Shown: one piece after another, positions 53,134-62,280 of the stretch
Position numbering within the stretch: position 1 is the first letter of the stretch
Layout of the letters: each line of letters begins with the position of its first letter
Source: Flammeovirgaceae bacterium 311
Lineage (GTDB): Bacteria > Bacteroidota > Bacteroidia > Cytophagales > Cyclobacteriaceae
Length of the DNA: 64,000 nucleotides
Assembly: GCA_000597885.1 (NCBI GenBank)
Contig: CP004371.1
Location: forward strand, 2,434,501-2,498,500
Reading direction: 5' to 3'
The notes under the pieces: model-generated
What the model was told of the DNA's origin: nothing
What the model saw: the letters and a program-made list of their open reading frames with translations, nothing else
Databases searched by the model: none
Made by a program: the position numbers and the translations under genes

Positions 53134-54888
53134 CTAAAACCTAACTCCCGCATTGAAGCCTATCCACATTTTCACATTGGTGCGACCCCTGAATGTTTCA
53201 TCGTAGAAAGTGTGCCGGGGCAGCTGTGAGCCTATTTGCCCTTCCGCGTTTTCAACCTGCGACACCATTACGTTATAGGTAGGGCCTGCAAAAATGCTGA
53301 AGTGGCGGGCAAACTGCCAGCCGGCCAGCAGTCGGAATTTGTTCAGCTGGTTAAGCTCCGGCTCCCAATCCCAGCTTTCGTCTATGCCTTTTTCAAACAC
53401 ATGATAGCTGATGGCATCTGTATTGAGCCGAAGTCGGTTGCTTAAACGCCATTGTGCACCAAAACCATAGCCAATGCCCCAGCGGTTAGGATCCTGCACC
53501 TGCCCCCCTGCTGCAAATATATTGTAGAAGCGCTCCACGCCGGTTTTAAAAGCAATGTTTGCTTCGAAATCATCGGCAGTCCACAGCTCCAGGCTACGGT
53601 GCCCGTGTTTAACAATGCTTAAAAAGCCAATGGGTACGCCCCTCATGCTATCGGCTATGTTGATAAACCCCAGCTGCACGCCCTTTACGTAGCCTGCTGT
53701 ATTTAAGAAGCCTGCCAATTGCACACCCTCAATTCTGTTGGCAATGTTGCCGAAACCTGCAGCCTGTATCCCCTTAATCGAGCCGGCAATATTACCAAAA
53801 CCTGCATACTGGGCACCTCTGCCAATAGAATCTGCTATGTTGCCAAAGCCGGCAAACTGTGCTCCCCGCACGTGGGAAGCTATGTTGCCAAAGCCCCCAA
53901 ACTGGGCACCCTGCAGTTCACCGCTAATGTTGCCAAAGCCTGCAGTCTGAAATCCCCGGATACTCCCGGCCAGGTTGCCAAATCCAGCCGACTGCACCCC
54001 GTGCAGGTGGTTACGGGCAAAGTTGGAAAAGCCTCCAAATTGGGCACCTCTAACACTATCGCCGCTGAAATTGGTAAAACCACTGGCCTGCACCCCCTGC
54101 ACACTGTGATTCACCACATTGAAAATGCCAGAGAACTGGGTACCCTTTACATAGTTGTTTTCAATGTTGCCAATGGAGGAAGCTTCAAAGCCCTCCAGAC
54201 CTGCGCTATAGCCAATCAGCAGGTGCAACGACAGGCGGTTAACATACTGGCGGGAGTCTGCTCCCAGGTTGCTCATGGGGTAGATGATCCCGACATGCAC
54301 CGGGTTTATTTCAGGCTCCGGCTCGGTTTCGAGCTTTGAAAAAATGGCACGGTCTACAGAAGCATACAATAAACCGCTCGGAGGCTCCACCACATTAGGC
54401 GATGGAGCCTCTGAAAAATCACGGCTGGGCGCAACGGTGGGCACCTGCACTGGTTCTATGATGGGGCCAGCCTCCGCCGGGGCAGATTCTTCGGGCACCT
54501 CCTGCGGCTTTGGCCGTGGTGCTTCCTGCTTTACCTCTGGAGCTGATGCCGGCACAGCAGAAGCAGACTTCCTGGGCAGGTTTTTACTGATGATGATGCG
54601 GCCATTGTGCTCGGTATAGCCCAGGCTGGTGCTGACCAGCAGCCGGTCCAGCACCTCCTGCAGCGGCGTATCCTTTAACTGTAACTTTACGACAGGCGCA
54701 GCTGGCAGGTCGTTGTTGAAATAAGAAAACTGGATGCCGTGCTGGGTATGGATTTCCTCCAGGGCTACTTGCAGGCTTACCTCATTAAAGCTGACGCTAA
54801 TTTTTTTCTGCAAAACCTGCCCAAGCACAGGCAGACTCAGGCATAGGAAGAGCCAGCCTAAAACAAATGTTTTATATAAAAAAGACAT
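53134..54888 (-). CDS. STN-domain protein with LA_2272-like surface repeats and barrel-like C-terminus
   Basis: A 584-residue exported protein with a signal peptide (residues about 5-23). Residues about 25-105 are an STN (secretin/TonB short N-terminal) domain: KKISVSFNEVSLQVALEEI, YFNNDLP, LQLKDTPLQEVLDRLL, RIIISKNL. A Pro/Glu-rich linker (about 106-175) follows. Residues about 240-430 hold roughly twelve 15-16-residue repeats of the form (V/I)xGxQxAGFGNIAxS, like the LA_2272 surface-repeat family. The remaining 150 residues look like outer-membrane strands. STN domains normally sit on TonB receptors and touch FecR to pass the signal to a sigma factor. Here the STN is on a separate protein encoded 24 bases after fecR. 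Confidence 0.85.
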   Translation of the reverse strand: MSFLYKTFVLGWLFLCLSLPVLGQVLQKKISVSFNEVSLQVALEEIHTQHGIQFSYFNNDLPAAPVVKLQLKDTPLQEVLDRLLVSTSLGYTEHNGRIIISKNLPRKSASAVPASAPEVKQEAPRPKPQEVPEESAPAEAGPIIEPVQVPTVAPSRDFSEAPSPNVVEPPSGLLYASVDRAIFSKLETEPEPEINPVHVGIIYPMSNLGADSRQYVNRLSLHLLIGYSAGLEGFEASSIGNIENNYVKGTQFSGIFNVVNHSVQGVQASGFTNFSGDSVRGAQFGGFSNFARNHLHGVQSAGFGNLAGSIRGFQTAGFGNISGELQGAQFGGFGNIASHVRGAQFAGFGNIADSIGRGAQYAGFGNIAGSIKGIQAAGFGNIANRIEGVQLAGFLNTAGYVKGVQLGFINIADSMRGVPIGFLSIVKHGHRSLELWTADDFEANIAFKTGVERFYNIFAAGGQVQDPNRWGIGYGFGAQWRLSNRLRLNTDAISYHVFEKGIDESWDWEPELNQLNKFRLLAGWQFARHFSIFAGPTYNVMVSQVENAEGQIGSQLPRHTFYDETFRGRTNVKMWIGFNAGVRF

Positions 54889-54912
54889 GATATGTAGGGT
54901 TGAGGGTTTGGA

Positions 54913-55959
54913 TTACTGGCAGCCCTGACCTGAGATCAGGTAGCCCTTTTGTGTTTGGGTAATCGTGAAATTACCCGTCAGGCGCAGCACCTCCAGCACT
55001 TCTTCCAGGCTGGGATTTTGAAAGGTAGCCGTAAAACGACAGTTGCTTAGCGCCGGATCCTGCAGCGCCACTTCCTGATCAAAATAATCGGATAGGGTAT
55101 GGCTTAGCTGCTCCAGGCTGGTATTGGCAAAATTGAGCTCGCCACTCTGCCATGCCCTGAAGTTGGGATTCACAATCTCCTGCTTCTGCACGGCTGCTCC
55201 TGTTCCGCCGGCGTCGGAAGCACCGCCAAAGGTGGCCTGCTCGCCGGGACCCAGGAAAACAGCTTCTTCTTTTTGCGCATCGGCAAAGGCTACCCGCCCT
55301 GTTACTACCTGTACCGTTACAGGCTGCTGGCTATAGGCATTTACGTTAAAGGAGGTACCGATCACTTCTGTAATGGTGCCGCCGGCCATAATGGTAAAGC
55401 GTTTGCCTTCGGCTTTCTGCACTTCAAAGAAAGCTTCGCCTGCCAATTCCACCCGCCGATCGTTTACCGAAAAGCTTTTGGCATAGGAGAGGCTACTGTT
55501 TTCGTTAAGCCATACCTTGCTGCCATCTGGCAGCAGCACCTCCTGCTTTTCGTTGGCAGCCGTAGCAATCTGCAGCATCTCCGCTTCTTCCGGTGCCTGG
55601 CGAATTACCCAAACCCCCAGGAGCAAAAGCAAAACAGCCGCTGCCGCCCACCAGCGCAGATTGCTGACAGGCCGCAGCTTCCGCTCCCTTGCTTTGGGCT
55701 GAAGTTCCCCGACAGCAGATTCAGGGTTATGATCCGGCATAGCGGGTATTTGCTGCTCCCGCGCCATAGCTTTCACGCTAAATCGCTGCCAGGCTTTATC
55801 GGTATCAGGTTCCCATTCGTCCATAGTACCCGTTTTATCCCACAGCTTTTTGGACTTCTCCCACTCCTCTCCTTTAGCAGCAGCACGCTCCTGCTCGGTG
55901 GCATTGCCACTGAGCAGTTTTGCTAATTTTTCCATTTGCTCCTGCCGCTTGTCCTGCAT
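54913..55959 (-). CDS. FecR-family anti-sigma factor
   Basis: A 348-residue single-pass membrane regulator. A cytoplasmic N-terminal part of about 100 residues would hold the sigma factor. The membrane helix is at about 104-122 (WWAAAAVLLLLLGVWVI). The periplasmic FecR domain contains VLLPDGSKVWLNENSSLSYA, VELAGEAFFEVQ, IEVIGTSFNVNAY-like EVIGTSFNVNAYS, and a C-terminal DUF4974-like part with LEEVLEVLRLTGNFTI. It lies between the DUF4249 gene (73 bases upstream) and the STN-repeat gene (24 bases downstream). In most Bacteroidota fecR directly follows its sigma gene; here two other genes intervene. Confidence 0.94.
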   Translation of the reverse strand: MQDKRQEQMEKLAKLLSGNATEQERAAAKGEEWEKSKKLWDKTGTMDEWEPDTDKAWQRFSVKAMAREQQIPAMPDHNPESAVGELQPKARERKLRPVSNLRWWAAAAVLLLLLGVWVIRQAPEEAEMLQIATAANEKQEVLLPDGSKVWLNENSSLSYAKSFSVNDRRVELAGEAFFEVQKAEGKRFTIMAGGTITEVIGTSFNVNAYSQQPVTVQVVTGRVAFADAQKEEAVFLGPGEQATFGGASDAGGTGAAVQKQEIVNPNFRAWQSGELNFANTSLEQLSHTLSDYFDQEVALQDPALSNCRFTATFQNPSLEEVLEVLRLTGNFTITQTQKGYLISGQGCQ

Positions 55960-56032
55960 AAGGTTACATGAGAAGTTGGTGTTAGGCTACCTACAGTACT
56001 AAGATAGCAGTTCGGTTATTTAATTTAAGCAT

Positions 56033-56884
56033 CTATCGGTTTATTACACCATTTTCAGCACTGATAGTACCTTCTATGGCATCTATGGAGGCTCCGGCAA
56101 AGTAACCGGCGGCTTTGGGCCCCTGGCTGCTGGTGTTTACCACATTGGTACGCACATTGGCAATAGGGTTGGGGAACATGCCTCCGTTGTTGATCTGCTG
56201 ATACAATTCCAGTAAGAACTGGTAGGTATCTTCTGTAATCACCAGCATTTCCAGCTTTACCTTATCATTAAGGCTAAAGGGCTCCCAGTTTACCTGCAGG
56301 TCGTGAATGTAGTTGCCATCTACCATCTCGTCTGATACAAATATCAGCTGCTCCGGCTTGCTCAGGTACTGGTCATTCTGGTACAGGCGCAGGTGGTAGT
56401 GATCGCCTGCTGTTTCCAGCTCCTGCCCAAAGAATTTCAGGAAATAGCCTTCGTCCATGCCACCACTCTTTTCTTTAAACTCATAGGTCAGATAATCTAT
56501 CGTTACCCCTGGCTTGATGCTGGTAACTGCCTGGTAGCTTTCGCCACCATAATCAATGCTAAGCGTGTAAGTGTTGCCTGCCTTGCCCTGGATTTCCTGT
56601 GTCTGGTACTTGCCGGGAGCCACCTCTACCAGCTCTTCGGTAAAGCCTTCGCTATCGGCAATACGTACGCTGGCACCCGTAGCCCTTGGTGTTTCGGCAT
56701 TGCCGAAGTAAGGAGCCGTGGTAGAAAGGGTAATGGTATAGGGACCGGGGGTATCATAGATCCAGCCATCTACCACCAGCAGGGCCTCTCCTTCGGGCAA
56801 GTCTACATCAATTACATCGGTACAGGCAGCCCCTGTAAGCAGCAGGACCAGGATCAGTATATTGTTTTTTAAGTACTTTATCAT
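56033..56884 (-). CDS. DUF4249 outer-membrane-associated lipoprotein
   Basis: A 283-residue lipoprotein (lipobox GAAC, Cys21) of the DUF4249 family: TDVIDVDLPEGEALLVVDGW near the start, beta-rich body and YFAGASIDAIEGTI near the end. In Bacteroidota these genes almost always follow a TonB-dependent receptor and probably encode a surface lid or substrate-binding partner, as SusD does for SusC, but the ligand is unknown. Here the receptor gene ends 12 bases upstream, supporting a receptor-lipoprotein complex. Confidence 0.92.
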   Translation of the reverse strand: MIKYLKNNILILVLLLTGAACTDVIDVDLPEGEALLVVDGWIYDTPGPYTITLSTTAPYFGNAETPRATGASVRIADSEGFTEELVEVAPGKYQTQEIQGKAGNTYTLSIDYGGESYQAVTSIKPGVTIDYLTYEFKEKSGGMDEGYFLKFFGQELETAGDHYHLRLYQNDQYLSKPEQLIFVSDEMVDGNYIHDLQVNWEPFSLNDKVKLEMLVITEDTYQFLLELYQQINNGGMFPNPIANVRTNVVNTSSQGPKAAGYFAGASIDAIEGTISAENGVINR

Positions 56885-56896
56885 GACTAAAAAAGA

Positions 56897-59248
56897 TTAG
56901 AACCTGAAGTTATAGGTAACCGCCGGAATCACAGAGCCAAAAAGAGCAAAGCGTACTGCTTCTGTTTGCTTAGGATTATCCTCGTTCTGGCGGAAGTAAA
57001 CCGTAAAGGCATTTTTGCGGCCATACACATTATAGAGGGTAAACACCCAGTCGCTTTCCCATTTTCTGTTGGGGTGCTTACGCCCGGCTAGTGTAGCGGA
57101 AAGATCGAGCCTGTGGTAGGCAGGCACCCGGTAGTTGTTGCGTACACCCAGGGTATTGTGCGGTACAGTATAACCGCCCCACTCGTACCTTCCATTGGGG
57201 AAGGTGGTGGCAACGCCGGTGGCATAAGAGAAATTACTGCTTAAGCTCCAGCGTTCGCTTAAATCATACAGCGCTACTACCGAGAGGTTATGGGTGCGGT
57301 CGTATTTGGCATTATACCACTCCCCATTGTTGATGCCCCCAATTTTGCGTTCCGATTTAGACAGCGTATAGCTTACCCAGCCGGTAAAAATACCTTTGCT
57401 CTTTTTAGCAAACAGCTCCAGGCCATAAGCCCTGCCCTGTCCGTACAGGAGTTCCCCTTCCAGGTGCTTATTCAGCAGGGTTTCGGCACCGTCAACAAAA
57501 TCTACCTGGTTCTGCATGTCTTTATAGAACACCTCTGCAGAAGCTTCTACCGTGTTTTCGCGGAAGTTGCGGAAGTAGCCCAGTGCTACCTGGTCGGCCA
57601 GCTCCGGCTTAATGTTGTTGGTGGTAGGCCGCCAGATATCCCAGGGCGATGCTGCCGTAGTGCTGGAGATCAGGTGGATGTACTGCGCCATGCGGTTGTA
57701 GCTGAACTTCAGAGAGCTGCGGTGGTCCAGGGAGTAACGGAGCGAAAAGCGTGGTTCGGGATTGGTGTACTGAGAAACCGTCTCTCCTTTGCCGTATTCC
57801 TTTGGATTCACAGGCGTTTTGGAATCACCATCTTCACCAGTATACTCCCACACGGTGGTACCTCCCAGGTAGCGGAAGTGCGATAATCTAAGACCCGCCT
57901 GCACAGATAGTTTGTCAGAAACCGTCCATTCATCGTCTGCGTATACGCCCAGCTCCAGCGCATTTTGCGGATCCATTTCCATGTTATTGTAGATAGACTC
58001 GCCTCCTACGGTAATTTTACCCGGAGAGAACTGGTAGCGAATGGCACTGGCACCAAAATTAACCGTAGTGCCGGGGTTCAGGTACCACGAGAAATCGGTT
58101 TTACCGCTGTAGTTGGTAATGTGCGAGGTCCATTTGAATGCCTCTGCGCCATCGGGTATACCCAGTGAATAATTATAGCGGCTGGCAACACCGGTAAAAT
58201 TGGCAAACAGCTTTTTACTGATCAGCCTGTTCCAGCGGATGGTGCCGGTGGAATTGCCCCAGTCGGTGCCAAAGTCATCACCAAAACCTGCCACATCGCG
58301 GCCAAAATATCCGGATAGGTAAACCGTATTCCTGTCATTCAGCTTATAGTTTACCTTGGCGGTAAGGTCGTAGAAATAAAGTTTATTGTTGTTCAGCTCC
58401 GGATCGGAGCTAGCCTTCAGGAATAAATCGGCATAAGAGCGGCGGCCTGTGATGATGAAGGAGCTGCGGTCTTTTACAATAGGAGCTTCTACTGTGAGGC
58501 GGCTGGAAACCGTACCAAGCCCACCCGATACTGATAATTGTTTGGCATTTCCTTCCTTCATGCGCACATCCAGCAGGGAGCTAAGGCGCCCGCCGTATTG
58601 GGCAGGTATGCCGCCTTTCATCAGCTTTACATCCTTCACCGCATCAGGACTGAAAACCGAAAAGAAACCGAACAGGTGTGAACTGTTATACACGGGGGCT
58701 TCGTCCAGTAAAATCAGGTTCTGGTCTATGCCGCCACCGCGTACATTGAAGCCTGTGGCGCCCTCACCTACCGAGCTTACACCCGGCAGCAGCTGAATGG
58801 AACGTATAATATCCACCTCGCCCATCAGGGCCGGCATTTTGCTTACCGTTTTAATCTCCAGTGTATTGGCACTCATTTCGGTGCTCTGCACATTGGCATC
58901 GGGCCTTTCGGCGGTTACTACCAGCTCCTGCATCTGTTCCGATTCTTCAGCAAGCTGTATGTTAAGCGTTTGGTTCTGGCTTACATGAAGCTTTGTTTGC
59001 TGTGGCACATAGCCTATGTAACTAAAGCTAAGGGTGTATACCTCCTGGGGCAGGGTGAGTGAATAAAAGCCATACTGATTAGTAACAGCGCCGGTTTTCA
59101 GTTCCTGTACATATACAGTAACACCAATCAGGTCTTCGCCATTGGCGGCATCTTTTACATAGCCGCTGATGGTAAACTTTTGTTGCGCTCCGGCTGTAAA
59201 ACACAATAGTATCAGGACCAGGAATAGTCCTGTTCTTTTTAAGTTCAT
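56897..59248 (-). CDS. TonB-dependent receptor with carboxypeptidase-like N-terminal domain
   Basis: A 783-residue outer-membrane importer. Signal peptide to about residue 21. A CarboxypepD_reg-like beta domain (about 24-108; ISGYVKDAANGEDLIGVTVY) is followed by the plug (about 120-230; MPALMGEVDIIRSIQLLPG, GFNVRGGGIDQNLILLDEAP) and a 22-strand barrel ending in YNFRF. It has no STN domain of its own, although the locus encodes a sigma factor and FecR; the STN is on the protein at 53134-54888. Substrate unknown. No iron-uptake or glycan genes adjoin it. Confidence 0.95.
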   Translation of the reverse strand: MNLKRTGLFLVLILLCFTAGAQQKFTISGYVKDAANGEDLIGVTVYVQELKTGAVTNQYGFYSLTLPQEVYTLSFSYIGYVPQQTKLHVSQNQTLNIQLAEESEQMQELVVTAERPDANVQSTEMSANTLEIKTVSKMPALMGEVDIIRSIQLLPGVSSVGEGATGFNVRGGGIDQNLILLDEAPVYNSSHLFGFFSVFSPDAVKDVKLMKGGIPAQYGGRLSSLLDVRMKEGNAKQLSVSGGLGTVSSRLTVEAPIVKDRSSFIITGRRSYADLFLKASSDPELNNNKLYFYDLTAKVNYKLNDRNTVYLSGYFGRDVAGFGDDFGTDWGNSTGTIRWNRLISKKLFANFTGVASRYNYSLGIPDGAEAFKWTSHITNYSGKTDFSWYLNPGTTVNFGASAIRYQFSPGKITVGGESIYNNMEMDPQNALELGVYADDEWTVSDKLSVQAGLRLSHFRYLGGTTVWEYTGEDGDSKTPVNPKEYGKGETVSQYTNPEPRFSLRYSLDHRSSLKFSYNRMAQYIHLISSTTAASPWDIWRPTTNNIKPELADQVALGYFRNFRENTVEASAEVFYKDMQNQVDFVDGAETLLNKHLEGELLYGQGRAYGLELFAKKSKGIFTGWVSYTLSKSERKIGGINNGEWYNAKYDRTHNLSVVALYDLSERWSLSSNFSYATGVATTFPNGRYEWGGYTVPHNTLGVRNNYRVPAYHRLDLSATLAGRKHPNRKWESDWVFTLYNVYGRKNAFTVYFRQNEDNPKQTEAVRFALFGSVIPAVTYNFRF

Positions 59249-59276
59249 GGGATAAGAGAGAATAATAAGGTATGGT

Positions 59277-59441
59277 CTAGGTTAAAGCATTCGATGGCTT
59301 GCTCTGCAGCCATTGTTCCAGCATACGCTGTGCTGATTGCCAGCCCTTGCGATAGCTGGCGGCAGTAGTGGTTTTTTCCTGCTGGGTAGCAATCCGCAAC
59401 ACAGGACTGCCCTCGGGCAATCCCTTTATTTTAGTATTCAT
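59277..59441 (-). CDS. 54-residue hypothetical protein between sigma factor and TonB receptor genes
   Basis: A complete frame from ATG 59441 to TAG 59277. It encodes MNTKIKGLPEGSPVLRIATQ, then a Thr-rich turn, then an amphipathic helix with YRKGWQSAQRMLEQWLQSKP. Codon use matches its neighbours. It is co-directional, 107 bases after the sigma gene and 28 bases before the receptor gene. I recognise no family. It could be a small regulator or chaperone of the locus, or a chance frame; the tight fit favours a gene. Confidence 0.5.
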   Translation of the reverse strand: MNTKIKGLPEGSPVLRIATQQEKTTTAASYRKGWQSAQRMLEQWLQSKPSNALT

Positions 59442-59548
59442 GAGGGATAATTAATTAGGTTAATGGTTAAATGGGCGATGCATGGCCTGGGGTATTCTCC
59501 CCCCTTCTATAGTTAAAACACGGTAGGCTTCCGCTACCCTACCCTACC

Positions 59549-60130
59549 TTAGAAAAATTTCTTAAAAAAAATGGAAGAGATCAGTAGCAGGAGGCAGAGC
59601 AGGTCATTCAGCTGGTAGCGTAAGCGCCCTAGGGCAATACCCATGTGTTTTTCTACGGCTTTTACCGATATATCTAAATGCTCCGCAATGGTTTTATAAG
59701 ACATTTCCTCATATCGACTAAGCGAAAAAACCATGCGTGTTTTGGGAGGCAGCGCCTCAATGGCCTGTGCGATGCGTTCTTCCACCTCCATCAGCTGCAT
59801 GCTTTTATCGGCAGTATCGTCGCTGGCCAGCAGTGCAGCGGCAACCTCCGGCTGCTCCTGTGGCTTGCGCTGGCGTAGTACGTTCAGGGCAGTATTGTAG
59901 CAGGCCCTGTATAAGTAAGAAACCGTAGCTGGACCCAGCTCCAGGCTCTGCCGGCGGTCCCAGAGCTTTAAAAAAGTTTCCTGCACAATATCCTCTGCTT
60001 CTTCTGTATTGCGCAAAATCCGGTAGAGGCTTTTACAGAGCATCGGGTAGCATGAACGGAAAAGCGCTTCAATCTTTTCTTCCGGCGACTGGTGGTCATA
60101 AAGGGATACTATATTTTTTGTCTGCTCCAC
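59549..60130 (-). CDS. ECF-type RNA polymerase sigma factor (FecI-like)
   Basis: A 193-residue sigma-70 family factor. Region 2 (about residues 22-90) contains LRNTEEAEDIVQETFLKLWD, the core-binding and -10 recognition part. Region 4 (about 125-180) contains IAQAIEALPPKTRMVFSLSR and SYKTIAEHLDISVKAVEKHM, the helix-turn-helix. The C-terminus ends in a hydrophobic tail (LLCLLLLISSIFFKKFF), common in Bacteroidota FecI-like factors. It heads the minus-strand locus with FecR and the TonB receptor and probably switches on its own locus. A TAnnTTTG box is 39 bases upstream. Confidence 0.94.
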   Translation of the reverse strand: MEQTKNIVSLYDHQSPEEKIEALFRSCYPMLCKSLYRILRNTEEAEDIVQETFLKLWDRRQSLELGPATVSYLYRACYNTALNVLRQRKPQEQPEVAAALLASDDTADKSMQLMEVEERIAQAIEALPPKTRMVFSLSRYEEMSYKTIAEHLDISVKAVEKHMGIALGRLRYQLNDLLCLLLLISSIFFKKFF

Positions 60131-60168
60131 TTTTTAAAAACAGGTAGAAGAAGCGCTGAATTACAGGA

Positions 60169-60176
60169 CAAACTTA
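60169..60176 (-). promoter_or_regulatory. Possible -7 box of the ECF sigma gene
   Basis: TAAGTTTG on the minus strand matches TAnnTTTG exactly, 39 bases before the start codon. The nearest TTG (complement of 60189-60191) is only 12 bases further up, too near for the usual -33 element, so expression may rely on an ECF-type promoter instead. Confidence 0.35.
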
Positions 60177-60369
60177 GGGCGATTTATACAATTATTTCTG
60201 CCGTCTGTGTAATTTTTTCACCGGTCCTCAAAAGCTCATCCCGGTCTTTATTCCCTGTTCAAACACCAAAAAAGAGGATTTCTGATCAACCCTTGCAGGT
60301 AAAACCACCCCATTCCTCCAACCGGCTCCAGGGCTATTATATAAACCGGGGATTTGGCTGTTACCACTA

Positions 60370-60389
60370 GCGCAAGCATCCGCTTGTGC
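60370..60389. repeat. Solitary REP-like hairpin of a second type
   Basis: GCGCAAGC and GCTTGTGC pair around ATCC (8-bp stem with one G-T pair). The sequence differs from the four REPs near 13 kb but has the same compact hairpin form. Confidence 0.4.
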
Positions 60390-60633
60390 TCCTTCCTAAG
60401 AGTACATAACTAAAGCTTTCAGCCATGATAAACCCACGCCTCAGCCTGTCCCGGATAGGCATCTACTACAAAAAAAGCACTCTATTGCCCAGGCAGAAGT
60501 CCAGATACTTGTACAAAAGACGCTTCCAACCCAGTCAACCAGCACTAAGAACCCTTCAGGCAGTGCAATAAGTGCTTTGGATTACTTAACTTGCATCCCC
60601 CCGTAGTATAGTATTGATTGCCTTACGCTTGTT

Positions 60634-61626
60634 TTGACAGATACCAAGAAAAAATACCAGCGAATAGCCTTGACTGTAGGCATCATACTGATGCTGATCA
60701 AATTTACCGCCTGGTGGATTACCGGCTCCAACGCCATTCTATCTGATGCACTGGAGTCGATTGTAAATGTGGTAGCCAGTGGCTTTGCGCTTTACAGCAT
60801 TGGCTATGCCGCCCGCCCGCAGGACCTGGACCATCCTTATGGCCATGGCAAAATTGAATTTTTATCTGCCGGGCTGGAGGGTGCGCTGATCGGCATTGCA
60901 GGAGTGGCCGCTATCGGCAAAGGCTTCTACAACCTACTTCATCCCCAACCGGTGGCAGCCTTAGGGCTTGGTATTGGTTTTACCCTGCTTACCGGTGGTG
61001 TTAATTTTATACTGGCACGTATGCTGCTGCAGCGGGGCCGGGAGCTCAACTCCATCAGCATGCAGGCCGATGGCCGACACCTGATGACCGATGTGGTCAC
61101 CAGCGGAGGCCTGATCCTGGGCCTGGCCCTAATCTACCTCACCGGCCTTATATGGATCGACAACATCATTGCCATCATCTTTGGCGGCATCATTATTTTT
61201 TCCGGCTATCGCCTGCTGCGCGATTTTGTAGGCGGCATCCTGGACGAAGCCGATCTGACCCTGGTAGAGCGGGTTATCAAACTCCTGAATCAGCACCGCA
61301 ACAAAAACTGGATGGACGTGCACAACCTACGCATCCAGCGCTTTGGCACCGGCATCCATCTCGACTTTCATTTCACCCTCCCCTATTACTTTACCCTGGA
61401 GGAAGCCCATCGGGAGATTGATGAGGTAACTGCGCTGGTGAGCCAGTCGCTGCCACATGAGGTAGAGTTCTCCATCCATGCCGACCCCTGCGTACCGCCC
61501 AGCTCCTGCGGAATCTGCATGAAAGCCGACTGCCCTGTGCGCAAGCAGGCATTTACACGCAAGATTGAGTGGAATGTCAGCAATGCTTTCCTGAACGAAA
61601 AGCACAGCCTGCAAACGCCGGAGTAA
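60634..61626 (+). CDS. Cation diffusion facilitator (CDF) metal exporter
   Basis: A 330-residue inner-membrane divalent-metal/proton antiporter, full length with six membrane segments. Metal-site residues occur in SDALESIVNVVASG (Asp, His replaced by Asn) and DGRHLMTDVVTSG (His and Asp), with DHPYGHGKIEFLSAGLEG between them. The cytoplasmic C-terminal domain ends in a Cys-rich segment, CVPPSSCGICMKADCPVR, which could bind metal. The start is TTG; no in-frame ATG precedes the first helix. Likely metals are zinc, iron or manganese. It is transcribed alone. Confidence 0.93.
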   Translation: MTDTKKKYQRIALTVGIILMLIKFTAWWITGSNAILSDALESIVNVVASGFALYSIGYAARPQDLDHPYGHGKIEFLSAGLEGALIGIAGVAAIGKGFYNLLHPQPVAALGLGIGFTLLTGGVNFILARMLLQRGRELNSISMQADGRHLMTDVVTSGGLILGLALIYLTGLIWIDNIIAIIFGGIIIFSGYRLLRDFVGGILDEADLTLVERVIKLLNQHRNKNWMDVHNLRIQRFGTGIHLDFHFTLPYYFTLEEAHREIDEVTALVSQSLPHEVEFSIHADPCVPPSSCGICMKADCPVRKQAFTRKIEWNVSNAFLNEKHSLQTPE

Positions 61627-62246
61627 ATGCTTTATAGTGTAAGGGTTTTCTGCGGATACAGGTATTTACTCCCTGAACCAGGATGCATTCACATAATAGC
61701 ACTTTTTACTAAAGTGGCCATGCTACTACAGTTGCTTGTGTACAGCTTCTCCCGCACCAATCTAACACCTGGACTAAGCCGTTGAATGAAAGGAATAAAT
61801 CACTCATGGCTCAACCTAAAGGCAACCCTCTAACAGCAGAACATACCCTTTTTAAATCAGCAATACAGACTACTACGAATGCATTATTACGAGTGATAAC
61901 AGAAGATACAGCTTCCTCCTTTAATGGCAATGCCGGGCACAAATCATCAGCTGCAGACTTCTAAAAATTTATTCTCAATCCGGAGAACTCTTATTCTTAA
62001 ATGCTTGTAAGATTAGGCAGTGATGCTCTACTTTCAGTACAAAAGAGCCGCATTACGTAAAAAAGGTTTGTTGGGTTACTGAAAAAACCCTCAAGACCGA
62101 TAATCCAAACACTATCACTACTTTAACAATTGGTTCTTTTATGAACGCTCTAGATACATGTTATCATAAAATTGCAATATTAAAAGACATCGTAAGATTT
62201 ATTAAAAGTAAAATTAATAAATTTTAATTTTATTTTAATGTAAGAT

Positions 62247-62280
62247 TTGGTGCTTGATGTTACAACCTTACTTACCTTTG
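62247..62280 (+). promoter_or_regulatory. Candidate promoter of the large repeat-protein gene
   Basis: TACCTTTG at 62273-62280 is an exact -7 match. A TTG lies 23 bases upstream (62247-62249) and another 16 bases upstream (62254-62256), either side of the preferred spacing. A start near 62287 would give a leader of about 475 bases that includes the hairpin. Confidence 0.4.

Larger units (their letters stand above)
60131..60633. other. Divergent intergenic region, about 500 bp
   Basis: It separates the sigma factor gene (minus) from the cation exporter gene (plus). It contains the sigma -7 box and one REP-like hairpin (60370-60389). No further gene or exact promoter was seen. Confidence 0.5.

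Noticed and set aside
61782-61964. 60-residue plus-strand frame
   Set aside because: Low-complexity polar product, no domain, no promoter. Probably chance in a long gap.
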